Of a stretch of 6,142 nt of DNA, positions 1 through 6,137 are shown piece after piece; within the stretch, counting starts at the first letter, position 1; each line of letters begins with the position of its first letter. The notes under the pieces are model-generated. The model was not told the origin of the DNA, ran no database searches, and saw only the letters and a program-made list of their open reading frames with translations. Position numbers and translations under genes: made by a program. The DNA is from Alteromonadaceae bacterium UBA2620. GTDB lineage: Bacteria > Pseudomonadota > Gammaproteobacteria > Enterobacterales > Alteromonadaceae. The DNA lies in the NCBI GenBank assembly GCA_002339125.1, contig DDJQ01000087.1, forward strand, positions 1 through 6,142. The letters run 5' to 3'.

Positions 1-1
1 T

Positions 2-466
2 TGTGATTTCTCTGTGCTGCTGGACGACACTCTGAAGATGATGCGATATGACCTGGACAACAAGGTCAGTATCCAGCGGGATGTTGAGTTTAATGGCGTG
101 TTACATTCGCACTCCGGTCTCATTGAGCAAGTACTGGTGAATCTGATTAAAAACGCTGTGCAGGCAATGGAAAAGGCGGATACGGCTGAGCCGGTTATTC
201 AAATAAGCGCTGCAGAGATAGATAATATGCTGCACATTCGAATTAGGGATAACGGCCCCGGCATGGCGGCCGACATCCAGCAGAAAATATTTGAGCCCTT
301 CTTTACCACCAAACCCATCGGCGAGGGAACCGGGCTTGGCTTATCGGTGGTGTATAACATTATGCAGCGACTGGATGGTTCGATTCACTGCGAGAGCGAA
401 CCCGGTGTGTTTACCGAGTTTACTTTGTTGTTGCCATTAAAGCAGGAAAACGCGCAGGCTGATTGA
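2..466 (+). CDS. Sensor histidine kinase, C-terminal ATP-binding (HATPase_c) domain, partial
   Basis: This is the 3' end of a two-component sensor kinase; the frame is open to the left window edge, so 154 C-terminal residues are visible. The ATP-binding boxes appear in order: an N box with LVNLIKNAVQAM (Asn codon at 152), a G1 box DNGPGM (from 248), an F box IFEPFFTTK, and a G2 box GTGLGL (from 326). The protein ends on the usual hydrophobic strand FTLLLPL. The phosphoacceptor-His domain and any sensor domain lie outside the window, so the signal and partner regulator are unknown. By family knowledge this domain binds ATP and phosphorylates the kinase's own histidine, which then passes phosphate to a response regulator. 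The N-box and F-box style resembles NtrB-like kinases, but no subfamily is assigned. No response regulator gene follows. The GTG at 14 is internal and is not the start. Confidence 0.93.
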   Translation, partial: CDFSVLLDDTLKMMRYDLDNKVSIQRDVEFNGVLHSHSGLIEQVLVNLIKNAVQAMEKADTAEPVIQISAAEIDNMLHIRIRDNGPGMAADIQQKIFEPFFTTKPIGEGTGLGLSVVYNIMQRLDGSIHCESEPGVFTEFTLLLPLKQENAQAD

Positions 467-619
467 GTTTTAAGGCGATTTCGGAGCATGCTTCAATTGG
501 GTTTTACCGATAATTTTCCCATTGCATTTAACCGGCTGCCGTGTAGTATTTTATTTATACCATATACAGAGCAGGCGCGTGGCAACCACTTCGTTTTTTC
601 AATCAATGAGTATGACATC

Positions 620-643
620 ACACCGCTTTACATGCGGTGTTTT
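620..643 (+). terminator. Possible rho-independent terminator after the histidine kinase
   Basis: A perfect 7-base-pair stem (ACACCGC at 620-626 with GCGGTGT at 634-640) encloses a 7-base loop and is followed by a short run of four T (640-643). It lies about 150 bases after the kinase stop codon, with no gene between. The T run is short, so termination is plausible but not certain. Confidence 0.45.
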
Positions 644-670
644 AGGATTGCTGATCGATTTAATGTCGTT

Positions 671-696
671 GCTCACGGTACTGGCTCACGGTTGTG
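671..696 (+). repeat. Near-tandem 13-base direct repeat
   Basis: Two adjacent 13-base units at 671-683 and 684-696 share their first nine bases, GCTCACGGT, and then diverge (ACTG against TGTG). The repeat lies in non-coding sequence. It could be a short slippage duplication or a paired protein-binding site. There are only two units, so no function is claimed. Confidence 0.4.
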
Positions 697-879
697 TCAA
701 ACAGCCGGCGAGCATTCCTCACTTTAGTAAGCTTAATTTACTGCCATGCAGTTACGGCTTCTTCCACTGGTGCCTGGCCTGGTGGGCTGGTAACACAAAA
801 TCTCTTTAACTTAACTCATGCGTCTGCGCCTCGATTGAGCGGACGCGGCATTGTCACCCATTTTTTAAAGAGAGCAAAA

Positions 880-1185
880 ATGACCTTACCTGTCATCCCC
901 TTTTATCCACATCCTGCCCCGGCGCAGGCAATCCACAAGAGCTTAAGCCAGTCTGGGTTTATGCAAATCAGCGACATTGGTATAGAGCCGACATTATTAG
1001 CGGAAGTTTATGCGGTCAGCCGTGTATTTTTTACCGGCGATCAGCAAACCAAATCCCGCTGCGGTTATCGCTCTGCTCAGGAAAACTTTGGTTATCAGGG
1101 ATTGCTGGAGGAAAACCTGGATCCCACCGCTCCGGCAGATATCAAAGAAACCTTCACTATGCGTAGCTTCGTCCTGGGAATTTGA
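880..1185 (+). pseudogene. Truncated isopenicillin-N-synthase-like 2-oxoglutarate/Fe(II) oxygenase (N-terminal third)
   Basis: The first 95 or so codons match the N-terminal (DIOX_N) part of IPNS-like dioxygenases: LPVIPF at the start, then AIHKSLSQSGFMQI, followed by HGI-like DIGI, SRVFF, CGY, NLDPTAPADIKETFTM. The last block matches the family's conserved '-LDP...PD-KE-F' signature. The start is ATG 880, with AAGAGAG (868-874) five bases upstream; the open frame before it does not look like protein. Family members are about 300-330 residues and carry the iron-binding HxD...H triad and an RxS motif in the C-terminal half. Here the frame ends after 101 residues, and none of these motifs appears in any frame before the next gene. 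The last residues (about SFVLGI) are probably foreign sequence read through after the break. The remnant should be inactive as an oxygenase. The family assignment is by pattern recognition; deletion, insertion or recombination could each have caused the loss. Confidence 0.75.
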
Positions 1186-1195
1186 AAGGGAACAG

Positions 1196-1249
1196 CCACT
1201 CCTGGATTCTCACGTTTCGCTAGGAGACTTGCTAGCGCCCTCTGAGTGG
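1196..1249. repeat. Two nested inverted repeats just after the truncated oxygenase
   Basis: The outer arms are CCACTC (1196-1201) and GAGTGG (1244-1249). The inner arms are CGCTAG (1218-1223) and CTAGCG (1232-1237) around an 8-base loop. Both pairs are perfect. The structure begins about 30 bases after the point where oxygenase similarity ends and lies before the AT-rich promoter of the receptor. It could be the end of a decayed mobile element, a structured RNA or an operator. It has no T run, so a simple terminator is less likely. Confidence 0.5.
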
Positions 1250-1304
1250 GCAATCATCTAGTTCATAAGCATTTTTGTTAAATAGATTTTATTCTTCGAA
1301 TTTT

Positions 1305-1333
1305 TTGTTGATAAAAAAACAATTATATATATC
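1305..1333 (+). promoter_or_regulatory. Candidate sigma-70 promoter of the TonB-dependent receptor
   Basis: A -35-like TTGTTG (1305-1310) is followed after 17 bases by a -10-like TATATC (1328-1333), inside a very AT-rich stretch directly upstream of the receptor. Overlapping TATATA registers are also possible because the region is an alternating AT run. The promoter would give a 5' leader of roughly 40 bases. Confidence 0.4.
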
Positions 1334-1351
1334 ATATACGAACCATTATCA
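1332..1351. promoter_or_regulatory. Candidate Fur box (iron repression) before the TonB-dependent receptor
   Basis: One half of the 7-1-7 Fur site is perfect: ATTATCA at 1345-1351, the reverse of TGATAAT. The opposite half at 1337-1343 matches only 3 of 7. Aligned by eye to the 19-base consensus at 1332-1350, 11 positions agree. The site covers the end of the likely -10 and the transcription start region, a normal place for Fur repression. A weak second half makes this suggestive rather than firm. Confidence 0.45.
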
Positions 1352-1381
1352 TTTGTATTTAGAGTATTAAAGGGTAAATTT

Positions 1382-3505
1382 ATGAGAAATGTAAGTAGAG
1401 TATCTAAATTGGGTAAAGCGATAGCATTTGCACTAGCGGGACTGTCGAGCGCGTCCGCAATGGCGGCTATAGCGCCAGACGATATTGAGCGTATCACCAT
1501 TAGTGGAAATAGCGATTCAACATTTCCACGCACCATGGCTGCCGTTGATTCTGGCAAAATCTTTGAGGGCAAAAAGACCTCAGTGGTAGAGCTTGATGAA
1601 ATGCCTAACTTCATTGAGCCAAACTTAAGACAGATGTTTTCTACGCTGCCGGGGCTCTTCGTTTCAGATCAAGCCATCCCCAGTTTTTACAATGTGAACT
1701 ACCGCGGCTTAGGAAACCCTCATGAGTCTGAGTTCGTGGGCTTTTTTCAAAACAATATTCCCCTAGCCGCAGACCTTTTCGGATACCCTACCATCTACTA
1801 CATGCCGCCAGCACAGCGTATTGAGCGCATAGAATTCGTTCGCGGCGGGTCGGGTTTAATTTACGGTCCACAAATAGGGCCGACGGTAAACTTTATTACC
1901 AAGCGCGCAGAAGTAGGCCGCGATACGGGCTTTCGAACCGATCAAGCACTCGGGAGCAATGGGCTATATAGCACTTATAATGAGTTTGCCACTTCAACTG
2001 GAGACTTCGGTTTCTTTGCATCGGTAGACCACCGTTCGGCCGACGGCCCTCGAGATAATGAAGATTTCGATGTAACATCAGGCCACGTTAGTGTGGCTTA
2101 TGAAGGGTTTGACGACATTCGCCTTGGTTTCGAACTTGATGTATACAACTCAGACTCTGGTGAAGCAGGTCGTTTGAGTACGACGGAATTTGAACAAGAC
2201 CGCAATCAAACATTAACCCCATTCAATCGTGTTGAGATAGAACAAGTACTGGCTAATTTTACTTTTGCGCAGAAGATTAGCGATAGTGCGACGCTTGACG
2301 CGAATGTCTGGTATTCATACATGGACCGCTTTAGTCGCCGTTCTGGGCAATTTTCTGAGCCTGAGAATGAGCCTGCTACCACAAATATTGATCAACAAGA
2401 ATTCGATAATTGGGGCTTCGACGCCCGTTATGCGCAAGCCTGGGGCGACAACAATGTGCTGACTGTGGGGACAACCTCTTACTGGGGAGATAGCCCAAGA
2501 ACTCGTCACGTCAGTAGCGATATTCGCTCTAACCAACAGAACGCCGCTGACTTGCTATTCGATCAAGACCGTAAAATGACGTATAACGCCGTATTTATCG
2601 AAAATTTATTCAAATTCGATAAATTGAGTGTGGTACCTACCCTACGTTATGAGCGCGTTAATTACGACTTAGAAGAGTTGACTAAAAATCCAAGTCTAAA
2701 CCGAGATCCTATCGACGTAGACGAGACTGAAAATGAACTGCTACTCGGTCTTGGCATGATGTATCAGCTCAACGAAATCAGTGAGCTTTATGCAAACGTT
2801 TCTGAATCTTATCGCCCTCAACGATTTGATGATTTGGCCAACCCCAATTCAGAACTCGCCAGCTCAAATGGCCCCGATGTTTCTAGTGCAATGAACTATG
2901 AATTTGGTTACCGCGCCATGCCTGTTGATGGTCTTGTACTTGACGTGAGCGCGTTTAGAATCGACTTTGACGACAAAATTGAAACTATTCAGGTAAATAT
3001 CGCTGACATAGAGCGAGTGAACTCTGGCGACTCTCGCCATCAAGGCGTAGAGTTTAGCGTCGACTACGACCTTTTTGCGGGTCGTGCTGACGAAAGTTTT
3101 AGAATTTTTGCCAATGGCTCGTTGCTTGATGCCGAAATCGTCTCTTCCCTTAACGAGAGCCTGGTTGGAAATACCACCGCTTTTGCACCGGAGTATCTTT
3201 TACGCGCCGGGTTTATATACAACACGGAAAAGCTTGATGTCGCGCTTACTGCGACAATGGTAGACGAGCAATTTTGGCAAGACTCGAATGCGTCTAGAGG
3301 AACAGGCATCGATGAAATAGCCGCGCTAATTCCTTCCTATGAAGTTGTTGACCTGACCGCTGAATATCGTATCGATTCGCAATGGGCAGTATATGGAGGC
3401 ATTAATAACCTTTTAGACGAGAACTATTATTCTCGCGTGAGAAATGATGGTATCGAACCTGCCCTCGAAAGAACCGTATTTGCAGGCGTACGCTTTCAAA
3501 TGTAA
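1382..3505 (+). CDS. TonB-dependent outer-membrane receptor, FecA-like
   Basis: This is a complete 707-residue ligand-gated outer-membrane transporter that uses TonB-ExbB-ExbD energy to import a bound ligand. ATG 1382 is preceded by AAAGGG (1369-1374) at 7 bases. Residues 1-28 are a signal peptide (basic N-terminus, hydrophobic core, SAMA-A cleavage). The TonB box follows at about 34-42 (DIERITISG). The plug covers about 60-175, with LRQMFSTLPGLFV (82-94), NVNYRGLG (104-111), and RIERIEFVRGGSGLIYGP (146-163) followed by VNFITKR. The rest is a beta barrel with a typical near-terminal GGINNLLDENYY. The plug reads like receptors annotated as Fe(III)-dicitrate type (FecA), but no long N-terminal signalling domain is present before the TonB box, and no fecIR-like regulators are nearby, so citrate is not assured. 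The last residue is Met rather than the usual aromatic. A Fur box upstream suggests induction under iron limitation. Confidence 0.93.
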   Translation: MRNVSRVSKLGKAIAFALAGLSSASAMAAIAPDDIERITISGNSDSTFPRTMAAVDSGKIFEGKKTSVVELDEMPNFIEPNLRQMFSTLPGLFVSDQAIPSFYNVNYRGLGNPHESEFVGFFQNNIPLAADLFGYPTIYYMPPAQRIERIEFVRGGSGLIYGPQIGPTVNFITKRAEVGRDTGFRTDQALGSNGLYSTYNEFATSTGDFGFFASVDHRSADGPRDNEDFDVTSGHVSVAYEGFDDIRLGFELDVYNSDSGEAGRLSTTEFEQDRNQTLTPFNRVEIEQVLANFTFAQKISDSATLDANVWYSYMDRFSRRSGQFSEPENEPATTNIDQQEFDNWGFDARYAQAWGDNNVLTVGTTSYWGDSPRTRHVSSDIRSNQQNAADLLFDQDRKMTYNAVFIENLFKFDKLSVVPTLRYERVNYDLEELTKNPSLNRDPIDVDETENELLLGLGMMYQLNEISELYANVSESYRPQRFDDLANPNSELASSNGPDVSSAMNYEFGYRAMPVDGLVLDVSAFRIDFDDKIETIQVNIADIERVNSGDSRHQGVEFSVDYDLFAGRADESFRIFANGSLLDAEIVSSLNESLVGNTTAFAPEYLLRAGFIYNTEKLDVALTATMVDEQFWQDSNASRGTGIDEIAALIPSYEVVDLTAEYRIDSQWAVYGGINNLLDENYYSRVRNDGIEPALERTVFAGVRFQM

Positions 3506-3524
3506 ATAGCAAAATTGTAAGCAA

Positions 3525-3548
3525 GCAGGGGCGATAACTTGGCCCTGC
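3525..3548 (+). terminator. Hairpin after the receptor gene, weak terminator candidate
   Basis: GCAGGG (3525-3530) pairs perfectly with CCCTGC (3543-3548) around a 12-base loop, 20 bases after the receptor stop. No T run follows, so it is not a canonical intrinsic terminator. It may stabilise the 3' end of the receptor mRNA or act only partially. Confidence 0.3.
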
Positions 3549-3707
3549 GGTGCGCGCTTATAACCAGCGTCTTTTCAGACCACCTCCACACTTCAACATG
3601 TAATAAAATCGCTCTTTACGACCATTTCTTTTTGTTTTACCTCGCCGTTAAATTCCCTCATATTCCCGCAAATAATTAATAGCCATTAGAACGCAGTTGC
3701 GGATTGC

Positions 3708-3712
3708 AGGGG
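3708..3712 (+). promoter_or_regulatory. Ribosome binding site supporting a TTG start for the MFS gene
   Basis: AGGGG at 3708-3712 lies eight bases before TTG 3721, a good Shine-Dalgarno spacing. The more upstream TTG at 3697 in the same frame has no comparable sequence before it. The first ATG in frame (3784) falls inside the first membrane segment and would remove part of it, so TTG 3721 is preferred. Confidence 0.6.
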
Positions 3713-3720
3713 CTTTAACG

Positions 3721-4884
3721 TTGGAAAACACATTGTCTACAGAGCCTAAAGTACGCATTTCAGCGCCGGTGATTGCCCTGGCAATGTATGCGATAGCGTC
3801 AGGCTATTTAATGAGCCTCATTCCACTTATGCTAACGCACTATGGCCTTGATACGTCGCTGGCCAGTTGGTTAGCAAGTAGCTTTTATGCAGGCCTTCTT
3901 CTCGGTGCGTTGGCCATTGAGCCTTTGGTTACCCGCTTGGGACACCGAAACGGATTTGTTTGGTGTTTAGGTACGCTCATCACTACTATTGCCATAATGC
4001 CTGCAATCCCTGACGCCAGCGTTTGGTTGCTTGCCCGGTTCGTTGCTGGCGTTGCCGTTGCAGGTGTATTCGTTGTTGTTGAGTCTTGGTTATTACATGG
4101 TAATGAAGCCGACCGCGCCAAGCGCGTGGGCCTTTATATGGGAGCGTTCTATGGTGGCAGCTCGTTAGGACAGCTTTGCCTTGGCTTTGTTGGCGTTCAC
4201 GGTGTGATGCCTTTTGTCGCCATTTTTACTGCGCTACTTTTTGCTGTTGGTGTATTACTGCTTATAAAAAGCGATCAGCCCAGTAGCGCGGAAATCACAC
4301 CACTATCGTTTAAGCAAATCACCAAGCTCAATCACGCTGCAATAATGGGATGTATTGTATCAGGGTTAACGCTAGGTGCTGTTTACGGCTTAATGCCCCT
4401 AGAGTTGATACAGCGAGGTATTGCTCATCAGCACTTGGGAGGATTGATGGCGCTGGTCATTCTTGGGGCAATGGCTGTTCAGCCTTTGATCCCTATGTTA
4501 TCTCGCTATTTATCCAGAACTCTACTAATGGCCCTGTTTTGCTTACTGGGCGTTGCTGCTATTTCTCTTACACTGTCCTTTGCAGGTTTATATGCACTGG
4601 GCGCCGGTCTATTCCTTCTTGGAATGGCCCTATTTGCCCTATATCCGGTTGCCATCAACCTTGCTTGCGACAACCTTGATGCCCATTACATTGTGTCGGC
4701 TACTCAGATTATGCTTTTCAGTTATAGTCTTGGTTCAGTTGCAGGACCCATTATAGCCGATGGTTTTATACTGCGTGAACAAGGCCTGATGGGTTACTTA
4801 TTTACTTGTCTCCTCGCCACCAGCATTTATATGCTAATCGCCAGTATTAAGCTGAAAAGTAAAGCAAAGGGCGTTTACGGCTAA
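3721..4884 (+). CDS. MFS transporter, YcaD-like
   Basis: This is a 387-residue inner-membrane transporter of the major facilitator superfamily, with hydrophobic segments along its whole length compatible with 12 helices. Helix 1 is about residues 16-38; the short loop between helices 2 and 3 carries the motif-A-like RLGHRNG (72-78); helix 4 contains ARFVAGVAVAGVFVVVESWL (105-124), where the R-G-...-VVVES pattern is the hallmark of YcaD relatives. Further YcaD-like stretches are IMGCIVSGLTLGAVYGLMPL in the second half and ALYPVAINLACDN near helix 10. The E. coli YcaD substrate is not established, so no substrate is assigned. TTG 3721 is chosen from its ribosome binding site. The gene lies 215 bases after an iron-type TonB receptor, which suggests, without proving, a role in moving a chelate or siderophore across the inner membrane in either direction. 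Confidence 0.88.
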   Translation: MENTLSTEPKVRISAPVIALAMYAIASGYLMSLIPLMLTHYGLDTSLASWLASSFYAGLLLGALAIEPLVTRLGHRNGFVWCLGTLITTIAIMPAIPDASVWLLARFVAGVAVAGVFVVVESWLLHGNEADRAKRVGLYMGAFYGGSSLGQLCLGFVGVHGVMPFVAIFTALLFAVGVLLLIKSDQPSSAEITPLSFKQITKLNHAAIMGCIVSGLTLGAVYGLMPLELIQRGIAHQHLGGLMALVILGAMAVQPLIPMLSRYLSRTLLMALFCLLGVAAISLTLSFAGLYALGAGLFLLGMALFALYPVAINLACDNLDAHYIVSATQIMLFSYSLGSVAGPIIADGFILREQGLMGYLFTCLLATSIYMLIASIKLKSKAKGVYG

Positions 4885-4906
4885 CATAGTTGCAACCCCT
4901 TTTTTC
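4866..4906 (+). terminator. Weak terminator candidate at the end of the MFS gene
   Basis: AAAGGG (4866-4871) inside the last codons can pair with CCCTTT (4898-4903), which runs into six T (4900-4905). The loop is long (26 bases) and contains its own small palindrome GTTGCAAC. The T run is good but the stem is short, so the call is tentative. Confidence 0.25.
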
Positions 4907-4910
4907 ATTG

Positions 4911-4963
4911 CTGAGTGCACTTTATTAATAGATCGTTGTACACAAGACCGAGTGTGCACTCAG
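4911..4963. promoter_or_regulatory. Cluster of palindromes between the MFS gene and bax, candidate operator
   Basis: A perfect 10-base inverted repeat, CTGAGTGCAC (4911-4920) and GTGCACTCAG (4954-4963), is separated by 33 bases. Each arm sits in a smaller palindrome: AGTGCACT (4914-4921) on the left and GAGTG-TG-CACTC (4950-4961) on the right. Between them lies TTGT-AC-ACAA (4936-4945). Two similar palindromic half-sites flanking a third dyad resemble a dimer-binding operator array; the long arms could also form a hairpin in RNA. It lies 155-208 bases before the bax start. Confidence 0.45.
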
Positions 4964-5103
4964 TTTGAAATTTTTACGCGATTTTTATACAGCGTACCGT
5001 GCTTATTTTCTATATTAAGTTTAACTTGTATAAAGTATTCAGGCGGTTAACCTATATTTCCATTAATTATGGTACAGCTTAAGTATCACAACGTTGACTA
5101 ATC

Positions 5104-5112
5104 AAAAGGAAG
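5104..5112 (+). promoter_or_regulatory. Ribosome binding site that points to an ATT start for bax
   Basis: AAAAGGAAG (5104-5112) is a strong Shine-Dalgarno match. Six bases later, in the bax frame, comes ATT 5119. No ATG, GTG or TTG stands at a suitable distance in that frame, so this site decides the start call. Confidence 0.55.
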
Positions 5113-5118
5113 AATTCA

Positions 5119-5853
5119 ATTCTAAACTTTAAATATATTGTTTTTTTAGGCTCCGCACTACTGCTTAGTGTAGCTGTATGGTTTATTTTTTTCGCCAAGG
5201 AATTAGCACCTGATTTTACTGCCTACGCTGCTGGGCCAGAGCGCAAAACCGCGTTCTTCAATTATTTTACCCCTATAATCGTTGATGCTAATAAGCAACT
5301 AGCCGCAGATAGACGACAAATTCAAAAAATATGCGATAAGGGTAACAGTGACGCGGCCTCGCTAGAAAGTTACTTAACCAAGTATCGGATTGACGATGCC
5401 GATCTACAACAAGAGTCTGCTTGTCAATTATTGTTGCGTCGCGCGGATGTGGTGCCCGTTTCATTAGCACTCGCTCAGGCTGCAAACGAAAGTGCGTGGG
5501 GCACGTCTCGTTTTGCTAAACAAGGGAACAACTTCTTTGGCCAATGGTGCTTTACCAAAGGCTGCGGCATTGTTCCCCAGTCTCGTGATAAAGGAAAAGC
5601 CCATGAGGTCGCCGACTTTCGTTCACCAGCAGATTCGGTCGAAAGCTACATGATGAATTTAAATCGTCATGATGCCTACAAACCGCTTCGCACTATTCGC
5701 CAATCACTTAGGGAAAAAGGGTTTGTTATTTCTGGGTTACCGCTTACCCACGGTTTAAACAAATACTCTGAACGTGGTGAGGAGTATGGAAAAGAGTTGC
5801 GTGACATGATTACCTTCAACGATCTAACACGCTTTGATACGGCATCAGATTAG
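5119..5853 (+). CDS. bax: Bax-type membrane-anchored glucosaminidase (GH73-like), probable ATT start
   Basis: This predicted peptidoglycan hydrolase of 244 residues resembles E. coli Bax, slightly shorter than that protein. By family knowledge such enzymes cut the glycan strand next to N-acetylglucosamine. Residues 6-26 form one membrane segment with a short basic cytoplasmic tail, so the rest should lie in the periplasm. The Bax-like region begins with RKTAFFNYFTPIIVDANKQL (42-61). The glucosaminidase core follows: PVSLALAQAANESAWGTSRF (113-132), with Glu124 as the expected catalytic acid, then GNNFFGQWCF (136-145) and SVESYMMNLNRHDAY. Cys144 and Cys149 flank a short loop and could form a disulfide. 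The reading frame opens after a TGA at 5095-5097 and contains no ATG, GTG or TTG until 5431, which would delete the anchor and about 100 conserved residues. ATT 5119, six bases after AAAAGGAAG, is therefore the best start. A sequencing error that changed an ATG is the main alternative. Confidence 0.85.
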   Translation: MLNFKYIVFLGSALLLSVAVWFIFFAKELAPDFTAYAAGPERKTAFFNYFTPIIVDANKQLAADRRQIQKICDKGNSDAASLESYLTKYRIDDADLQQESACQLLLRRADVVPVSLALAQAANESAWGTSRFAKQGNNFFGQWCFTKGCGIVPQSRDKGKAHEVADFRSPADSVESYMMNLNRHDAYKPLRTIRQSLREKGFVISGLPLTHGLNKYSERGEEYGKELRDMITFNDLTRFDTASD

Positions 5854-5878
5854 ATGGCGGACCAATGCGGTTCGCCGT
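5854..5878 (+). terminator. Hairpin directly after bax, probable terminator
   Basis: The core stem GGCGGACC (5856-5863) pairs with GGTTCGCC (5869-5876), eight pairs with one G-U, around the loop AATGC; an A-T and a T-G pair extend it by two. It begins one base after the bax stop. The following sequence is pyrimidine-rich (CGCTTTCCT) rather than a clean T run, so termination efficiency is uncertain. Confidence 0.45.
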
Positions 5879-6017
5879 CGCTTTCCTATTCGCCTTAGCT
5901 TCCCTATGAAAACGTGATAAATCGTGCAAAGCACTAGTTGAAAAAGCGCCTCGCAACATTAAGACCATAAACGAAAACTATGCGTATATATCGTAAATTA
6001 AATTTATGCTCGCCACT

Positions 6018-6137
6018 ATGAAAACAGACTCGACAGCAAAGCCCTACGCCATCATCGATAGAAGTTGCAAACCGCTTATCTATGTCACCTTTACAGGGCA
6101 ACGTGAAACCCCTGAAAAGGATTATAAGAAATATTAA
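6018..6137 (+). CDS. Short hypothetical ORF at the right edge, possibly a frameshifted gene start
   Basis: This frame encodes 39 residues from ATG 6018 to TAA 6135-6137; an in-frame ATG at 6006 would add four residues. Neither start has a clear Shine-Dalgarno sequence. The translation, with AIIDRSCKPLIYVTFTG (11-27) and then ETPEKDYKKY, reads like a real protein N-terminus. It recalls, from memory and with low certainty, small bacterial STAS/SEC14-like proteins that begin with an 'IDRS..PL..V.FTG' strand-turn-strand. A stop after KKY is earlier than expected for such a fold. The -1 frame at this point continues as L-T-L to the window edge, which would fit a helix, so a one-base deletion is possible. 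Confidence 0.35.
   Translation: MKTDSTAKPYAIIDRSCKPLIYVTFTGQRETPEKDYKKY

Larger units (their letters stand above)
467..879. other. 413-base stretch without a convincing gene
   Basis: Short open frames exist here, but their translations are rich in Cys, His and Arg, show no domain-like pattern, lack a good ribosome binding site and overlap each other in different frames. The recognisable contents are a terminator-like hairpin at 620-643, a near-tandem repeat of 13 bases at 671-696, and an imperfect GC-rich dyad at 820-846 (GCGTC and GACGC arms, with CTC/GAG inside) about 35 bases before the oxygenase start. The oxygenase frame is open upstream to 694, but the sequence before 880 does not resemble the protein family. 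Confidence 0.5.

Noticed and set aside
488..809. Two overlapping open frames after the kinase (488-727 and 522-809)
   Set aside because: They overlap in different frames, lack ribosome binding sites and have compositions rich in Cys, His and Arg with no domain pattern. They look like chance open frames in non-coding DNA.
694..879. Upstream extension of the oxygenase to a GTG at 694
   Set aside because: The added 62 residues do not resemble any part of the dioxygenase family, whose N-terminus starts with the LPVIPF strand just after ATG 880. That ATG also has an AAGAGAG sequence at a suitable distance.
1010..1261. Open frame overlapping the oxygenase and reaching 1261
   Set aside because: Most of it is a shadow of the oxygenase frame. 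Only the last 30 codons lie beyond it, and they show no recognisable protein pattern.
1309..1328. Second Fur box formed by TGATAAA and ATTATAT
   Set aside because: The two half-sites are separated by six bases instead of one and lie in a poly-A/AT run, so the match is better explained by base composition.
1258..1614. Minus-strand open frame of 118 codons over the receptor start
   Set aside because: It covers the receptor promoter and signal peptide. The + strand gene there is certain, and the antisense product has a low-complexity tail from AT-rich DNA.
5069..5101. Ten-codon ORF just upstream of bax as a leader peptide
   Set aside because: It has no ribosome binding site and no run of regulatory codons, and a ten-codon frame of this kind is expected by chance.
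5094..5122. TTGACT as a -35 box close to the bax start
   Set aside because: The position 17 bases downstream reads CAATTC, a poor -10, and transcription would then begin inside the coding region and skip the Shine-Dalgarno sequence.
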